Shown piece after piece: positions 47,832-60,465 of a stretch of 64,000 nucleotides of DNA. Position 1 is the first letter of the stretch, and the number at the start of each line of letters is the position of its first letter. The notes under the pieces were generated by a model, which saw only the letters and a list, made by a program, of their open reading frames with translations, was not told the DNA's origin and made no database searches. This DNA comes from Hoplostethus atlanticus (Eukaryota; Chordata; Actinopteri; Trachichthyiformes; Trachichthyidae): assembly GCA_034670405.1 (NCBI GenBank), contig JAXDDX010000002.1, forward strand, positions 6,539,501-6,603,500. The letters are read 5' to 3'. The translations under genes and the position numbers were made by a program.

Positions 47832-49691
47832 GTGAGTGGGGAAAAAAGTGACAGTGCCTGTTATGGACGATGTCAGAATCACGTTTTGTTGACTGCTGTG
47901 TGGCATTAGGGACTAACGTTACCACAAACTGATAAATGGTGGTTGAAGAATTTATGCCACATTGAAGCTAACGTAACCAACTGAATTGACTGTCACTCAA
48001 AAGGAAAACCAGGAAGCCCGTGGTCTCAGACTTAAGGAGTAATTGTGTTAAATATATTGTGCGACTATGAATATGTTGTCTGCAGAACACGAGCACCAGT
48101 AATTTATTGCCTGCCAGAGCACAGCACGATTTAGCTATAGAAAACTACCGCCTGTAAGCTGCCTCTCTACACGACTGGTTAGCCTACTTGATTGTTTTTT
48201 ATCGAGGTGTAATAGACACTTGTTTGAAATGCAGTGTTTTTTTTATTTGTATTTTTTATCCGCGCGCAAATTCTCTGATGCTGAGGCAAGTCAGCTCGTG
48301 CGTTAGACGCGCGCATTTGTATTGGTAGTATAGTACACCGAGTCATCATGTCAGGAAGGCAGAAATATACATCTACGTAGCATTTTTTTGGCGTTGTTTC
48401 AATAATAATCTTCGCCTCCTGGCTTTACTGGTCTGTGATTTTTTCCACAGGATAACCTATAAAAAAAGCGGTGCGTCCAGCGTTTGTCCCCTCGTGGTCC
48501 TCTTAGACAGAAAGACACCACTTTTCCCTTCTTTTAACATACTGGATTACTTAATTAGAACAGAGATGTATTCAGGCTCTAGACAGAGCCAGATGCTATC
48601 ACTTAGAGCAGGGATGCAAGGGAGTCTGTATCTGTTGCAGCTGTACCATTATTGACCACGATGACATCATAAGAAGGTCAATTTCGCATTCTAAGTCTAA
48701 TGCAGGGTCTCACCCAACAAATGTCAGACCGCTGTGTATAGAGATGGCTAATTGATTACAGACTCATTTGACCCACTGGCTCAACATGCAGTCATTTCAT
48801 GTAAGTCCTGCCTCTCTCACAGTTCCCCCTCTGCCCTTCCAGTTCTTTGGTGAAGACAGCAAATAGGAATGCTTAAGCTCTTGCCCACTTCAGATATTTC
48901 CACGTACAGTGCAGAGCAGTATGTGGAGGATTTACAGGAGGAAAGCAGTGTAGCCCTTTTAGAAGTGGGTCATGCCATGCTGCCTGTCTCTATTCATTTG
49001 GCAACATACTTGCCCCAGGAGTCACCCCTGTCAGACAGACCTCAGTCTCTATACCGGGAGTGTGCCTAGAGGAGAGTTTGTAAGACCGCTTGGCTCCCTA
49101 AGCCTCACAGTGTCAAGTCTCAGCGTCAGCCGTTACAAGACATAATACTCCCTGGTAGGCTGGCATAATGAATGCAGAGGAGAGCGGGGAGCCGAAGTGC
49201 CTTGGGTCGACTTGTTTCAAGCCTCAGTGAGTTAAAAATAAACCCTGAACTAGTCCCTCAATTAATCATATCCCAGTTAAATTTGTGGAAATGTAGAGGG
49301 ATTTTGTCCATCTGTTTTAAAGCTGAGTACTACTGTAAACGGATCCACAGTGGGATGCAGGGTTGATGAGGAGATGGAGTCAGATGAAGGGTGTTACATT
49401 ATAGCTTACCTGCTCTGTGTCTGTGTAGGAGTATGGATAATACTTCCACATAGTCATAATGGTCATCCTAGGTCCTATTTCAGCAGCATGAATAGTTCAT
49501 AGTGTATAGCATATAGAAAAACATCTCTGGGCAGGAGTCAGAGTGAAAGGGACTCCAAGGGTTCAATGGCATGCACAAGAGAGATTCACTGCTGTATTTC
49601 AGTAAGCTCACAAAACAGTTGACTATCCTATGTTATCCACACATTTTCATGATCCTTGTATCAAGTTAGCTTTCACATGCATTTCAAGTGT

Positions 49692-49718
49692 AAAGAAAGA
49701 AAGAAAGAAAGAAAGAGA
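49692..49718. repeat. (GAAA)n microsatellite
   Basis: About six AAAG units, ending in GAGAG. Confidence 0.9.
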
Positions 49719-51059
49719 GCACTGTGATTGAAATCCTCAGATTTGGTATTTTACCAATTCTATTTTCTACTTATCTCGTCCTTGTTGCTCAAGGTAGCAG
49801 GTTTCTTTGGAGACAGTTGCTAACAAATACTCTACTGAGGATGTCACAGGGCAGCTCTGTCCTCTGAAACAAATTGATGGGCTAGAAACATCCGCCTTCA
49901 GGTAAAAATGGCTGCATTGTTCCATGTTAGTGTGCAATACATCACCTCCTCTGGTTGGTTACTGGGGCTGACTCTCACCCATTGTCTCGGATCCTTCCTG
50001 CCCCACTGGGTGGACCACATGACTGAGAGCTGCACCCGTGACCTCTTATACAAGACATATTTTTGCATTGTTACAAAGTCAGTTTTGATGAATTTTATGT
50101 GTCTTAATTTAAGTTCCACTCTCATTTTAATTGCTGTGCAATTACAGCCTTTTAGGCAAATAGACAGCCATCTGGAGAGGAAATGCTATGGCCTGTTGTT
50201 GGTGAATCACCATTTGTGACCATTTGTGGTTTATGCTGGGTAGTACTGTTAGTAACTACTGTTTTAGCTGAATAGATTACATTTGTGTAACAGCTGAAGA
50301 AGTTTGTTAAACGCAATCCTGTTATGATGTAGAAATTCTGCACTTTCTGTAATTCTTGAGTGTGCTTTTGAATTTTTGAAAGATGCACAGCTTCCTATCA
50401 TCCTCAGTCTCAGGATTTGTGGATTTGAGACTTGAAGGAAAGACACGCCGAGAAGAAGCTTTTGTACTTGCTAGCATGAATGACACCTGGTACATTTGGA
50501 TAAATAGCATGTCTGGTTTGGTATGGGAGAGAGCGAAATGCTTGTTCAGTGTACTGTTGGGATATTATGGCACCATGTCATACCTAAGCAGTGCAAAGTA
50601 ATTCACTTAGATTTCCCATTGAAGTTTCAGTCATGAAAATGGATTAAAGATATTCTGTGGAAAACGTGTCATCTGTCGCATGCTTCATTTGACTCTATGC
50701 AAGAAGGTTTATTTCAATCATAAGTTATTTGTCATGTTGATCACTGCTCCTAGGGCCCAGCAGGCTTTCAGGGGATGGATAGCTGTTGCAGTTACTGACA
50801 TTCTTTCATCACCAAGATTGCAGTCGGATATACAAAACTTCAAATCGGTTTATAAACAAATTACTGTAACAGCACAAGATGCACTTTGGCTCATCCTAAA
50901 ATAATGAAACTATTTATAATTAGCATTCTTGCCCTTGGAGACTAAAAAACATTTAAATTGCTGAATTGTCCTTGGTTTACTTTGAATGAGATTATTTCAA
51001 GTCAATTGGTTTCCACAAAGGAAATATACACACAGAACTATATGGCCTGCACAATATTT

Positions 51060-51475
51060 TGTCCCGACATCTATTGCACGGCCAGCGGTCCTAGTGGGCG
51101 GGGTGCCTCTTGAATTGCCCCGCCCAAGGTTTGTGACGTTTTTTCCTCTATAGGGTTTTTCCTCGTCTTCATAGAGGTTGTGCCTCAGGTCGGTGTGCCG
51201 TCCAGGTTAGGCTACCTTTAGGCAGATTACATAGGTTTTGCCATGTCCTCCACTGTGTTAAGTCCTTTCAGTACTCTACTACTCAACCCGTTAGTCTGTT
51301 ATTATGTGCCTTTGTTCTGATCATATTCTGTAACATCTTGTTTGTCACAATTGATTAATAATTGATTGTGTTGATAAATTAGATTGTCTATCAGCTTGGC
51401 CTAGTTAGGCCTGTACAGTCCTTTGAGGCTTGTTTGTGATAAAGGGCTATATAAATAAAATAAACAACATTTGCT
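51060..51475 (+). mobile_element. LINE 3' UTR fragment
   Basis: The sequence reads 'GTCCCGACATCTATTGCACG', 'GTGCCTCTTGAATTGCCCCG', then 'CTCTATAGGGTTTTTCCTCG' and ends 'TGTGATAAAGGGCTATATAA' plus ATAAAATAAAC. The 'gagtttttcctcg ... ctttgaggc ... gggctatataaataaaa' order is the familiar 3' UTR of an abundant fish LINE. The ORF is completely missing, so the copy is 5'-truncated. The left boundary is approximate. Confidence 0.65.
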
Positions 51476-53824
51476 TCAATAAACTTGACATGAAACAAAA
51501 AGAAAACCAAAGACCCTACACTGAGCTAGTAAAAAGATTTAGGGCTCACTTTACCAAACAATTTGATGCATAATGAATGCAAGATGTGCTGCTTAAATGC
51601 ACGCAGATGATTGTGATCTATCTAGAAACTCATTACATTTACCTGTCGCTGAAGGTTATGGCCAATGTACAGGTCACTTTTAATAACACAGACGTGCAAT
51701 CTACCTCAACAATGCCCTTCACTCGGGTTTTAAATGGCATAGTCTTCAATCAATGAAGAGAGGTCAGACCTCTGCCAGATCATCGGCCATGATAACCATA
51801 GGAATCTAGGGAGCTCATTGGACGACAACCCACACATAAAGAAATGCAGCATGGGATACCAGAACATAACAGGAATTAATCCTTCCACAAAGCCCTCATC
51901 CCCTGAAGTAGTGACATTGGCTACACTCATTGCCCTATTAGTTAATGTTTGCAGGACCTGATTGGGCTATTCATTGTTAGTGCAGATGTTGCTTAATCCT
52001 ATTAATATTTGAATGCGGGTTCATTTGTCTCCTGTGATGACAAGTTAATGGATATAGTGCTATTTGTCTTTGCTGTAGTCGTGCTCCTGTTGTCCTGCCT
52101 ACATTTAACGCCTGACTTACTGGGTTGGCACTAGAAGGAGGTTATGGAGGCTACAAGGACACACCGAGGAAGTGCTTACAAAAGAACTTTTGTATGGCAC
52201 TGAGACGAGGACAGGTAGGATAGTGTTGAAATAAGTTGTTTTACAAGCCAACACACTCTCATAAAAGCTTTCAGACAGAATAAATACCACCGTTGTTTTG
52301 CTTTGTGTTTTAAGGGTTTTTTCTCCCCCTTATATTTTCAAGGTCACTTTAGGCTTAGCAACTCTGTATTTGTACATCTGAGAATGAAGAAATTGGGACT
52401 ACGTGTTTAAACACTTACCACTGACAAAAGACTAACACAAAGACCTTTCAGCAGTGAAAATAGCCACTCAGACTTTGTCATTTTCCTCTGTTCTTTAAAT
52501 CAGTTTGTGATGTTTCTATTCGCAAAACTGTGGCAGCATTGATTCTAAGATTTCACAGACATTTTGAAGGTCTGTCATTAACTAAACGCAGTGTGTTATA
52601 TTATGGTGACTAGCTTCGGCAGTGATCCTCTTAGCAGTCTTCTATTAACGCCAGTGTCAGAATTCAGACCATGACTGTGCAAGACAAAAAACAAAAAAAT
52701 CAAAGTCACAGTTGCATTGCAGCAATAGACTTATAAAGAGCCCTCTGAAACAGTAAAAAAAGATTATTGGAATGTTTCCTTTGTAGTGTCAGTTCATGAG
52801 TGTACTTAACTTCTCTAGCTAAGAGTGTGCAGCAGCCCATCCTTTCAGTGTTGGGACATTCATAAGACCTCATCCCGGCATTAAGTAATCCCAGTGAATC
52901 ACAATAACACGTGACTCAACGTTTGGAGGGAAAATACTTTGTTAAGCCAGTGCTATGTGTCTCGCCCAGCTTACTGTTGATTATAGAAAGTGTTGAAATA
53001 GAGTTCAGAGCAGTGCTATTTGGCAGTGGACACCTCCAAAAGTTGACAAAGTTCTTCCTGGTATCTGGTAATGTCTAAACAGTATAGTGCTTCTCATTTA
53101 GTAGGGTTTCATAGCTATGTGCAACCTATTGTTAACAAGGTGAACTGCACATTATTCTCATATACTCGTTTTAGCATACAGTCTATTATGGCTGGGGAAC
53201 AATGTTTTTTCATCACAGCTGATGAGTTGACATAGATATTATATTGCTCAAACTTTCACCACAGCAGTATGACATTAGGCAATACTGTATGCTGCATGAA
53301 ATCCAACATTCATCCAGCTGAGGTTTGAGGGGCTCTGGGTGCATTTGAAAAGCATTAGATCAGACCTTTCTGCCTTGCTCACAGTAGCTTGGCATAATTC
53401 CAGCTTGCCATACAGTTTCTGAGCAACAATTGGAATACTAAGTGCTGTTAATTTGAGAAATAAAGCCCAAAATTTTATACTGGCCTAGTTCCAATAGCTG
53501 CACAAGACGCTGCATGGCGCTAACTCATCCTCATCTGCACACTGCTTCTCTCCCTGATAAAATGAAATGGGAAAGCACAAACCTTGTGATTCTGTATTCT
53601 TGTTAGCATCTATCATTTTATTGCAGTAGCCCATTAACTCCTTTTGGGAGACAGGCTAAAACACTGGAGTTTTCTGGAGAAAAGTCTGAAGTCTGTGTTT
53701 GAGCCTTCAGCATTTCAAGCTCCACAAATGTTGAAAGAGAGAGCAAGGAGAGAAGAGAAAAAAAAACTGTGCTGCTATGAATTCTCATGTTTTCTTTTTA
53801 CTGTGTCATGTTGAATCAAATGAA

Positions 53825-53897
<73 letters not shown>

Positions 53898-53942
53898 CCT
53901 ACCTACCTACCTACCTACCTACCTACCTACCTACCTATCTAC

Positions 53943-53977
<35 letters not shown>

Positions 53978-53978
53978 C
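53825..53978. repeat. Compound (ATCT)n(ACCT)n(ATCT)n microsatellite
   Basis: About 18 ATCT units, then about 10 ACCT units, an ATCT/ACCT transition and about 9 further ATCT units. The T-to-C change is confined to one internal block, suggesting that a single mutated unit was amplified by slippage. The open frames here (YLSI and YLPT repeats) are artefacts of the four-base repeat read in three frames. Confidence 0.95.
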
Positions 53979-54459
53979 AGTACAGTACTTGCTTTGTGCG
54001 GGTATGGGGTTGGGAGAATGTGAATCTCAATGACAGTTGAGTGGATTTACATTGCGTTCCTAATGTGAACAGAGCACCATCACCCGCTGGTAGTCCAGAA
54101 TCACTGATTTATTTTTGGTGGTGGGCGTGGCTACCAAAGGCTCCGGCACCCCTCAGTTCGTCATAGTAGTGCCAGAATTGCACTGACTATGCATTGGGCA
54201 AGTAAAAGAGTCCACTTTTACACAGCAGATCTGTAGGTATAATAAATCATATTGGATTGAGGGTGTAAATATAAAGCATATAAATCTGAGGGTTTGTGAA
54301 GATTTCCAGATCGTTTAAGCTTTATTGTGAAACCAAAGCTTCAAGAATGTGAGATTAAAATTTAACTTTTTTAAATTTTTAAGAGATTATACAGCTGGTA
54401 CTTGGACAGATGGATGATGCAGTTCTTTGAATGTGATGCTATTTTTTTTATCTATACAG

Positions 54460-54534
54460 AAGAAGCCAGCGCCAGAAGCACCTTTACAGTGTTGTCTGCT
54501 CTTGAAAGTCCAACAACTCTTTCATGTTCAGTGG
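54460..54534 (+). CDS. Weak candidate second exon
   Basis: The sequence before it has a T-rich tract and an acceptor (ATTTTTTTTATCTATACAG). A 75-nt open stretch follows, and then a donor, G|GTGAGA. Joined in phase 1 to the exon at 47.8 kb it stays in frame and ends in phase 1, so its length is a multiple of three. Its central residues read ARSTFTVLSALESPTTLSC. I recognise no domain. The motif quality is good for a chance site, but many such pseudo-exons are expected in 16 kb, so confidence is low. Confidence 0.2.
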
Positions 54535-57500
54535 GTGAGATTGAAATATATATATCTGAGGGACTCTTTCCAAACGATGTGTGCTTGTTGATGCGTGCAG
54601 TTTTAAAGCCTTGTCAGATCTGTGAAGGGCTTTCAAATTCAATCAGATGTAAGCATACAGATTACATTTGTCAGATGGAATTGAAGCTTTGTAGGTAACT
54701 GACCAAATAACTCCAAAGCGTGTAACATTTATGCCTGTATTATAATATATAAGGATGGACTACTGTTGCTTTAGTAGTGTTGTAGACTGGACTTAAGCCC
54801 ACCTTAATCATAATAAGATTGAGGGGTTAAAGCAATGGGCTTTGCTTTGGTCCGATAAAATCTCTCCAAGGGAAGCTGGAATGCCACTGCTTTTTCAATA
54901 AACCCAATCTTCTTATTTGGGATCAGATGGGTGCAGGTGGCTTAAGTTCTTACCTCCAACAAGCCCTAAGGAGATGTGGGCTACTCCTTCCAATTCTGGC
55001 GACGTTTATTCAAAAATCATAGGCCTCCATATAATAATTAAAACAGGTTAAAAGGAACAAGGAATGCAGCTGATACGTATATTTTTCATAGCGCTTTTAT
55101 CTTTTGGATGATTGTAAATGAAGCCACAGAGTTTGAGAAAATTAAACATCTCACAGAAGAAAAAAATAACATCACAATTCATGAGAAATTCAACATTATG
55201 TCCTGAATTTGCAGATTTCTAATTATACACTATATGTGCTGCTGTATGCATGTACATTGGCTCTTGCATCTTTTTTCTACTCTCTGTCTATCTGTCTCTC
55301 TGTCTGTTTGTCTGTTTATCTCTCTCTCTATTTCTCTTTCTGTTTTCCTCTCTTTGCTGATGCTGAGTTAAGTTCATTAGATACAGACATTATCCTAGGA
55401 TTTCATCTCATTCCCAGGCTCATCAGCTCTACAGAGTTTTAACATTTTAAATACTTTGATTTAAAATGTGTTTGTGTGTGTTTGTGTGTGTTTGTGAGCT
55501 CAAAGCTTTGAGAGGTAACCCAGAAATGTCATCACACCAATTCGAGGCAGCTTTCCTCACGGTTCTTTTGCAGTGTAGATGTGCATCCATACTTCACTCA
55601 TTTGTCAATAGACAAAAAAAAATCCCCTTATTTATCATGGCAGCCAGCCTGCGCTATCACTAAATTGTGCTGAATGCCAACAAGGGGGTGTTTGTTGAGA
55701 AATTGATTGAGAACAAGAGGGTATGTATCTGTTGAAGGGAATGGTAAAATGCTTCAAAACATGATATGTTCTTCGATATAAACAAATATTAACTTGTTCT
55801 TCAACTGCGATGTGAACAAAACTCCTTTGACTATTTGCCAAGCACTTTTCAGAAGGGGTATTTGGGCTAATGACATATATACTTTTCTTTGAGAACTGAA
55901 GTGCGATTTGTTAAAGTGGAATATCTCCAGTCCAGATGTTTTAGATTACCCTTGGGCTGTGTAGTACCAGAGAGAAAGAGAGAGAGTGCTGAGGGCTGGG
56001 ATGAAAATCCTCTTTAATGTGAAGTTCAATGAACAGCAGTCACTCACCTTCAAACTTCAAACTAAAACCCATTAGGAAACTGAAAGGGGATATTCTTCTC
56101 TAGTATGTAATCACAGCCCAGTCTCATAAAAAGGGCAGGGGTTGCAATAGGTTGCACCATTATGATGATTATGAGAATAATATGTTAAAATGTAGAGAAG
56201 AGGTCGGGTTAAGGATGTTTTTTTTTCTTTTTCTTTTAAAAAATGTCTTTTGAAAATCCGATGATCAAGAAATATATGGCTTGGATGTGAAGGGAGAGAC
56301 GAGTGTGCCATCCCATAGTGTGTTTTTCTGCTTAGCCCTTGTACAAGCATCTGCAATGAGTGCCAGACAGTTTAGATCTCAGGAAAATAACTGAAAATCA
56401 ATTGTGTATTTTCTTTGTCATAGACAACATACTTGATTATTTGATTTGTCCTGATGTGGCAACCATATCTGGTAGTCCAAGCAGGTTAAAACAAACACTA
56501 GGAATTATTTGCAAATACTACTCTGACCTGGGTCCGCTGGGAGGAGATGGTTGTTGAACTGTGTGAAATGGTGTGTTTTATTATAAAATGCTTTACATTG
56601 TTTTTTTTCTTTCTTTCTTACATTTGTTTTTGTTTTCCATGTTATACAGCCAAGCTAGTTTGACATCCAACATCCAAAATGTTGCATGTTGTCTCTCTTC
56701 TCTACTGTATCTTCCAAACCAGGTGATTCGACAATATGGCCACTGTATTATTTACCACTGTTTGAGGTGTATGAAATATTTACTAGCATGATCTTTCTAA
56801 CCTTCCCAGCTGCTCTAGGTAGGTGTACTGCACTGCAGACATAGGCAAAACCATACTGAAATACATTGTGAACACTTCACTTGCAAATCTTGTAACCGTT
56901 GAGGCTGTGCAATTTATGACAAGTTAAATTATCACCTGAAGAAGTTCAACTGTTGAAATCAGTTGAAAGTAAGGAGTGTATTTTTACCCAGGTTCAGTGC
57001 ACTGAAGAGGATTCTCCACACACAGGTGCCTTTGTAGGATTTGAGCGCCAAGAATCATTACACACACACACAGCTCCAGGAGCTCTAATTATAACACATC
57101 AAGTCATCTTTCTCGGGTGGCTGCTACAGCTGCTTTAAGATTTAGTTTGATGTTATGAATAAAACTGTTTGATAGGTTTTGCCTGCCTATGTACTGTATC
57201 ATTTGGATGTGTGTGTTTGTGGAGCGTATGCTCGAGTGTAAGAACTATATTTGCGTGCAAGCATGTTTGTGTGATGCTGGTTCAGTTGTATCTGTATTTA
57301 CAGTATGTGTGGAAGAGGAAATCTTTCATAGTATAGAGATTCACCAAATCCCTGCACCTGCTGATTCCAGCCTGATCTCAAGGTCAGTGGCTTGACGGCT
57401 CCACCTCGTCCTATGGGCTGTTTTCACTGTGAATACTGACGAAAACGGACACAAAATAATGACTGAAAAATATCTGCAGTGTGCCTTGCTCACTTTTCTG

Positions 57501-58706
57501 AGAGAAGAGTCCGGTGCACTAAATTCAATTTGTCAGGGCCTGACCTTTTCACTGCACACAATGCACAGCTTTGGTCAGCGTGTGCAAAGTATGAGTGGAA
57601 CAAGAAACCGAAGACATTATAACTTTTTCATGGCGTACTTGTTGTACTTGTCACATGCATAGTAGAACACTAGCAGTACATCATTTACTACTTTCTGGCA
57701 ACATTTCCCATAGTTTATTTTCCAGTATGACCTTAACCAAATAAGAAATAGCAACTCTTCAAAGACCTGCTGTGCATCGTGACAGCGGGAAGTCGTGTAG
57801 TGTTTGTTAGCCTGATGAGGCACAAGCATGCGTCTGTACTCTAGTACTTCCCCCAGACATTTGACTTAGCATTAGCTTAGGGTAAAACCCCCCCTGAAAT
57901 AACATTTACACCACATGTTATTTAAGTTCTACATCAAAAAACAATGCACATTAAATCAACCGGGGTGGTAGCTTCCATAAGCATGGAGCAATTTAAGCGT
58001 AGCAGGTAATTTTGCTGTAGCCCACATCTCTTGAGACTGAACACATTGGCCATCCACCAGAGAGAACTACAGTTTTGAAATATTTAATTCAAGGATATTC
58101 CAGAATTTATCAAACACATGATTGGGTCTTTGATGGTCTCTCTCTTACACACACACAGCCAAAAAGACTTAACATTTCAATATGCCGTACTTGTGCATTT
58201 TTTGTGAATTTTGAATCAGAGTGTAGCTCAGTCAGAGGGTGTATATGTGTGGAGTAATTTCCCTTGTATCCGAAAGATCACATGGAGAACATCATGAAAG
58301 CAAGAGAGCTAATGAGGTAAACATTTATTGAACAGGGCCAGAGAAATGCCGTAATATACTGTTGAATATGCATTAATCCTGTGAATCTGTGACACAGTTT
58401 TCATGTAAAATGCTTTTTCCCTTTGCACAGTTCTTTTTTTCCCTTGTTAATCTGCAGCGGCACTTCCTGTCACCACTTACTGTGAAGATTCAAATCAGAT
58501 GTGAGCTCTACTTCTTTATACATGTTTGATGAGTCTTTTATGCCACATCTGGGATACGAGAACGATTGTGGGAGATCTTGTCTGGAAAAGAGGTACAAAA
58601 GATGGGAGGTGTCCAAGTTTGTAATGAGGCTAGCAAGGCTCTCCTGGCTCAGGAGCAAACTAGGGCATCTGTAATGAGCGTGCAGAGAGACGGGGGTGGG
58701 GGGGCA

Positions 58707-58777
<71 letters not shown>

Positions 58778-59046
58778 TAAGCTGTTCAAGCCACAAGCTG
58801 TAAGATCAACTGACCAGTGGATGTCAGGAGGAGGGAGTCAGTCACGGCTCCTACGCAACAGGAGGTACTGAATGTGGTAATACTCGTTCCCTCCAGGCTC
58901 AATCTATAGCTAGCTGATGTATTCTGAAAAAGCATAGACTTTTTCATAGGGTATATAATAAAGATTTTTCCTGAGGTAAGTCAAAGGATTTTCAGATGGA
59001 TGACACTGCATGGCATGCAAGACTATCAGCAGTATTCACCCCAATG
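54535..59046 (+). other. Probable intron, no exon recognised
   Basis: No further exon is supported. CT-rich low complexity occurs at about 55,275-55,352 and a short GTTT/GTGT run at about 55,466-55,496. A G-run plus GA tract at 58,692-58,772 is listed separately. Confidence 0.4.
58711..58772. repeat. (GA)n microsatellite, about 31 units
   Basis: A long pure GA tract, preceded at 58,692-58,705 by a G-rich run (GGGGGTGGGGGGGC). The whole 80 bp is purine-rich on the plus strand and could form triplex (H-DNA). Confidence 0.95.
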
Positions 59047-60102
59047 TACACTATATGGCCAAAAGTCAGTGGACACCTGACCATCACACCTATATGAGCT
59101 TGCTGGACATCCCATTCTAAAACCATGGGCATTAATATGGAGTTGGACCCCCCTTTGCAGCTACAACAGCCGCCACTCTTCTGGGAAGGCTTTCCACAAG
59201 CTTTTGGAGTGTGTCTGTGGGAATCAGTGCCCATTCAGCCAAAAGAGCATTTGTGAGGTCAGGCAGTGATGTTGGACGAGAATCTGCCTTCTACTTCCTC
59301 CCAAAGGTGTTCAGTGGGGTTGAGGTCAGGGCTCTGTGCAGGCCAATCGAGTTCCTCCACACCACAATCGTCTAACCATGTCTTTATGGACCTCGCTTTG
59401 TGCATAGGGGCACAGTCATGCTGGAACAGCAAAGGGCCTTCCCAAACTTGCCACAAAGTTGGAAGCGCCCAATTGGCTAAAATGTCTTTGTATCCTGTAG
59501 CATTAAGATTACCCTTCACTGGAACTAAGGGGCCAAGCCCAAACCCTGAAAAACAGCCCCAGACCATTATCCCTCCTCCACCAAACTTCACAGTAGGCAC
59601 TATGCATTCCGGTAGGTAGCGTTCACCTGGCATCCGCCAACCCCAGATTCGTGATTCATCACTCCAAAGAACACATTTCCACTGCTCCAGAGTCCAGTTG
59701 TGGCGTGCTTTACACCACTCCAGCCGATGCTTGGCATTGCTCTTGGTGATGTGAGGCTTGCGTGCAGCTGCTCGGCCCATTTCATGAAGCTCCCAACACA
59801 CAGTTCTTGTGCTGATGTTGCTTCCAGAGGCAGTTTGGAACTCTGTAGTTGTGCTGCAACAGATGATTGGCGATTTTTACGCACTACGCGCTTCAGCGCT
59901 CGTTGGCCCCGCTCTGTGAGATAGATTGCGTGGTCTACCACTTCGTGGCTGAGCTGTTGTGCCCCGGTCAACTGTAAGTGCTATTATTGTGAAGTGGAAG
60001 TGCCTAGGAGCAACATCTAGTAGGGCAGAAATTTCACAAACTGTCCTGTTAGCAATGGGTGTGGCTGAAACACCTGAACTCAATAATTGGCCATATAGTG
60101 TA
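59047..60102 (-). mobile_element. Tc1/mariner-family transposon, defective copy
   Basis: The element is bounded by TA dinucleotides (59,047-59,048 and 60,101-60,102), the Tc1/mariner target-site duplication. The terminal inverted repeats are CACTATATGGCCAA (59,049-59,062) and its exact reverse complement (60,087-60,100). At 1,056 bp it is compact: the transposase remnant fills nearly the whole space between the repeats. The coding strand is minus. It carries several frameshifts and cannot move on its own. Confidence 0.9.
59132..60083 (-). pseudogene. Tc1-like transposase pseudogene (DD34E)
   Basis: The remnant is a cut-and-paste transposase of the Tc1 group, broken over at least four frame segments. 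The N-terminal part (60,083-59,930) keeps a helix-turn-helix-like EISALLDVA segment and a QPRSGRPR hook. The next frame has [20 protein letters not shown]. The longest segment (59,801-59,259, 180 codons) holds the catalytic core: D48 in WSDES, D129 in QHDCAP and E164 in NPTEHLW, with exactly 34 residues between the last two. After 59,262 a shift continues as LVESLPRRVAAVVAAKGG and ends at TAA 59,132-59,134. A gap of about ten residues seems missing after WSDESR compared with relatives, and the usual HDNAP motif is HDCAP. No ATG is seen at the start. Confidence 0.88.
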
Positions 60103-60370
60103 CTTCTAGCAGAACCATATGGAGTAATTTGTACTCAACCCTTTTGCATAGGCATGCAACAATATGCACTATGTCATGATAGTCACATGCATTATGGTGC
60201 TGAATGTCATGCATATAAAAATGTAGATAAATGTAAATGTGATGTTAACATTATAGCCACAACCCAACATAACAAAATTCCCTCTTGAATATCACAGTGT
60301 CATGCCAAAGTCCTTATCATCTTCATGATCTAATATCTTCCTGCAGCTTTACAATGTAATTGTTTTGTGA

Positions 60371-60465
60371 ATCTCAGGGTCGTGGGTTCGAGCCCCATAT
60401 AGTGTCAAGTACCTTTGTAAGTCGCTTTGGATAAAAGCATCTGCTGAATGACTGTAATGTAATAT
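60371..60465 (+). repeat. tRNA-derived SINE, copy B (5'-truncated)
   Basis: The B box, GTGGGTTCGAGCCCCAT, is followed by ATAGTGTCAAGTACCTTTGTAAGTCGCTTTGGATAAAAG-type sequence (60,393-60,437) and an AATGTAAT tail. It is the same family as copy A at 21.1 kb and shares the words CATA(TA)GTGTCAAGTACC. This copy lacks a clear A box but keeps the full TAAGTCGCTTTG segment deleted in copy A. Confidence 0.8.

Larger units (their letters stand above)
47832..54459 (+). other. Probable first intron (or its beginning)
   Basis: It starts with a consensus donor, GTGAGT, at 47,832. No following exon is certain. The only frame- and phase-compatible candidate I noticed begins at 54,460. The interval holds a GAAA microsatellite, a LINE 3' end and the compound ATCT/ACCT repeat, all annotated separately. 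Otherwise it is unique AT-rich DNA. Confidence 0.5.

Noticed and set aside
53777-54040. YLSIYLSI / YLPTYLPT open frames
   Set aside because: Tetranucleotide repeat without stops in any frame.
60091-60408. Shared word CCATATAGTGT between the Tc1 right end and the SINE copy 290 bp away
   Set aside because: The SINE version belongs to its own conserved CATA(TA)GTGTCAAG block, also present (as CATAGTGTCAAG) in copy A at 21.1 kb, so the similarity is coincidental.
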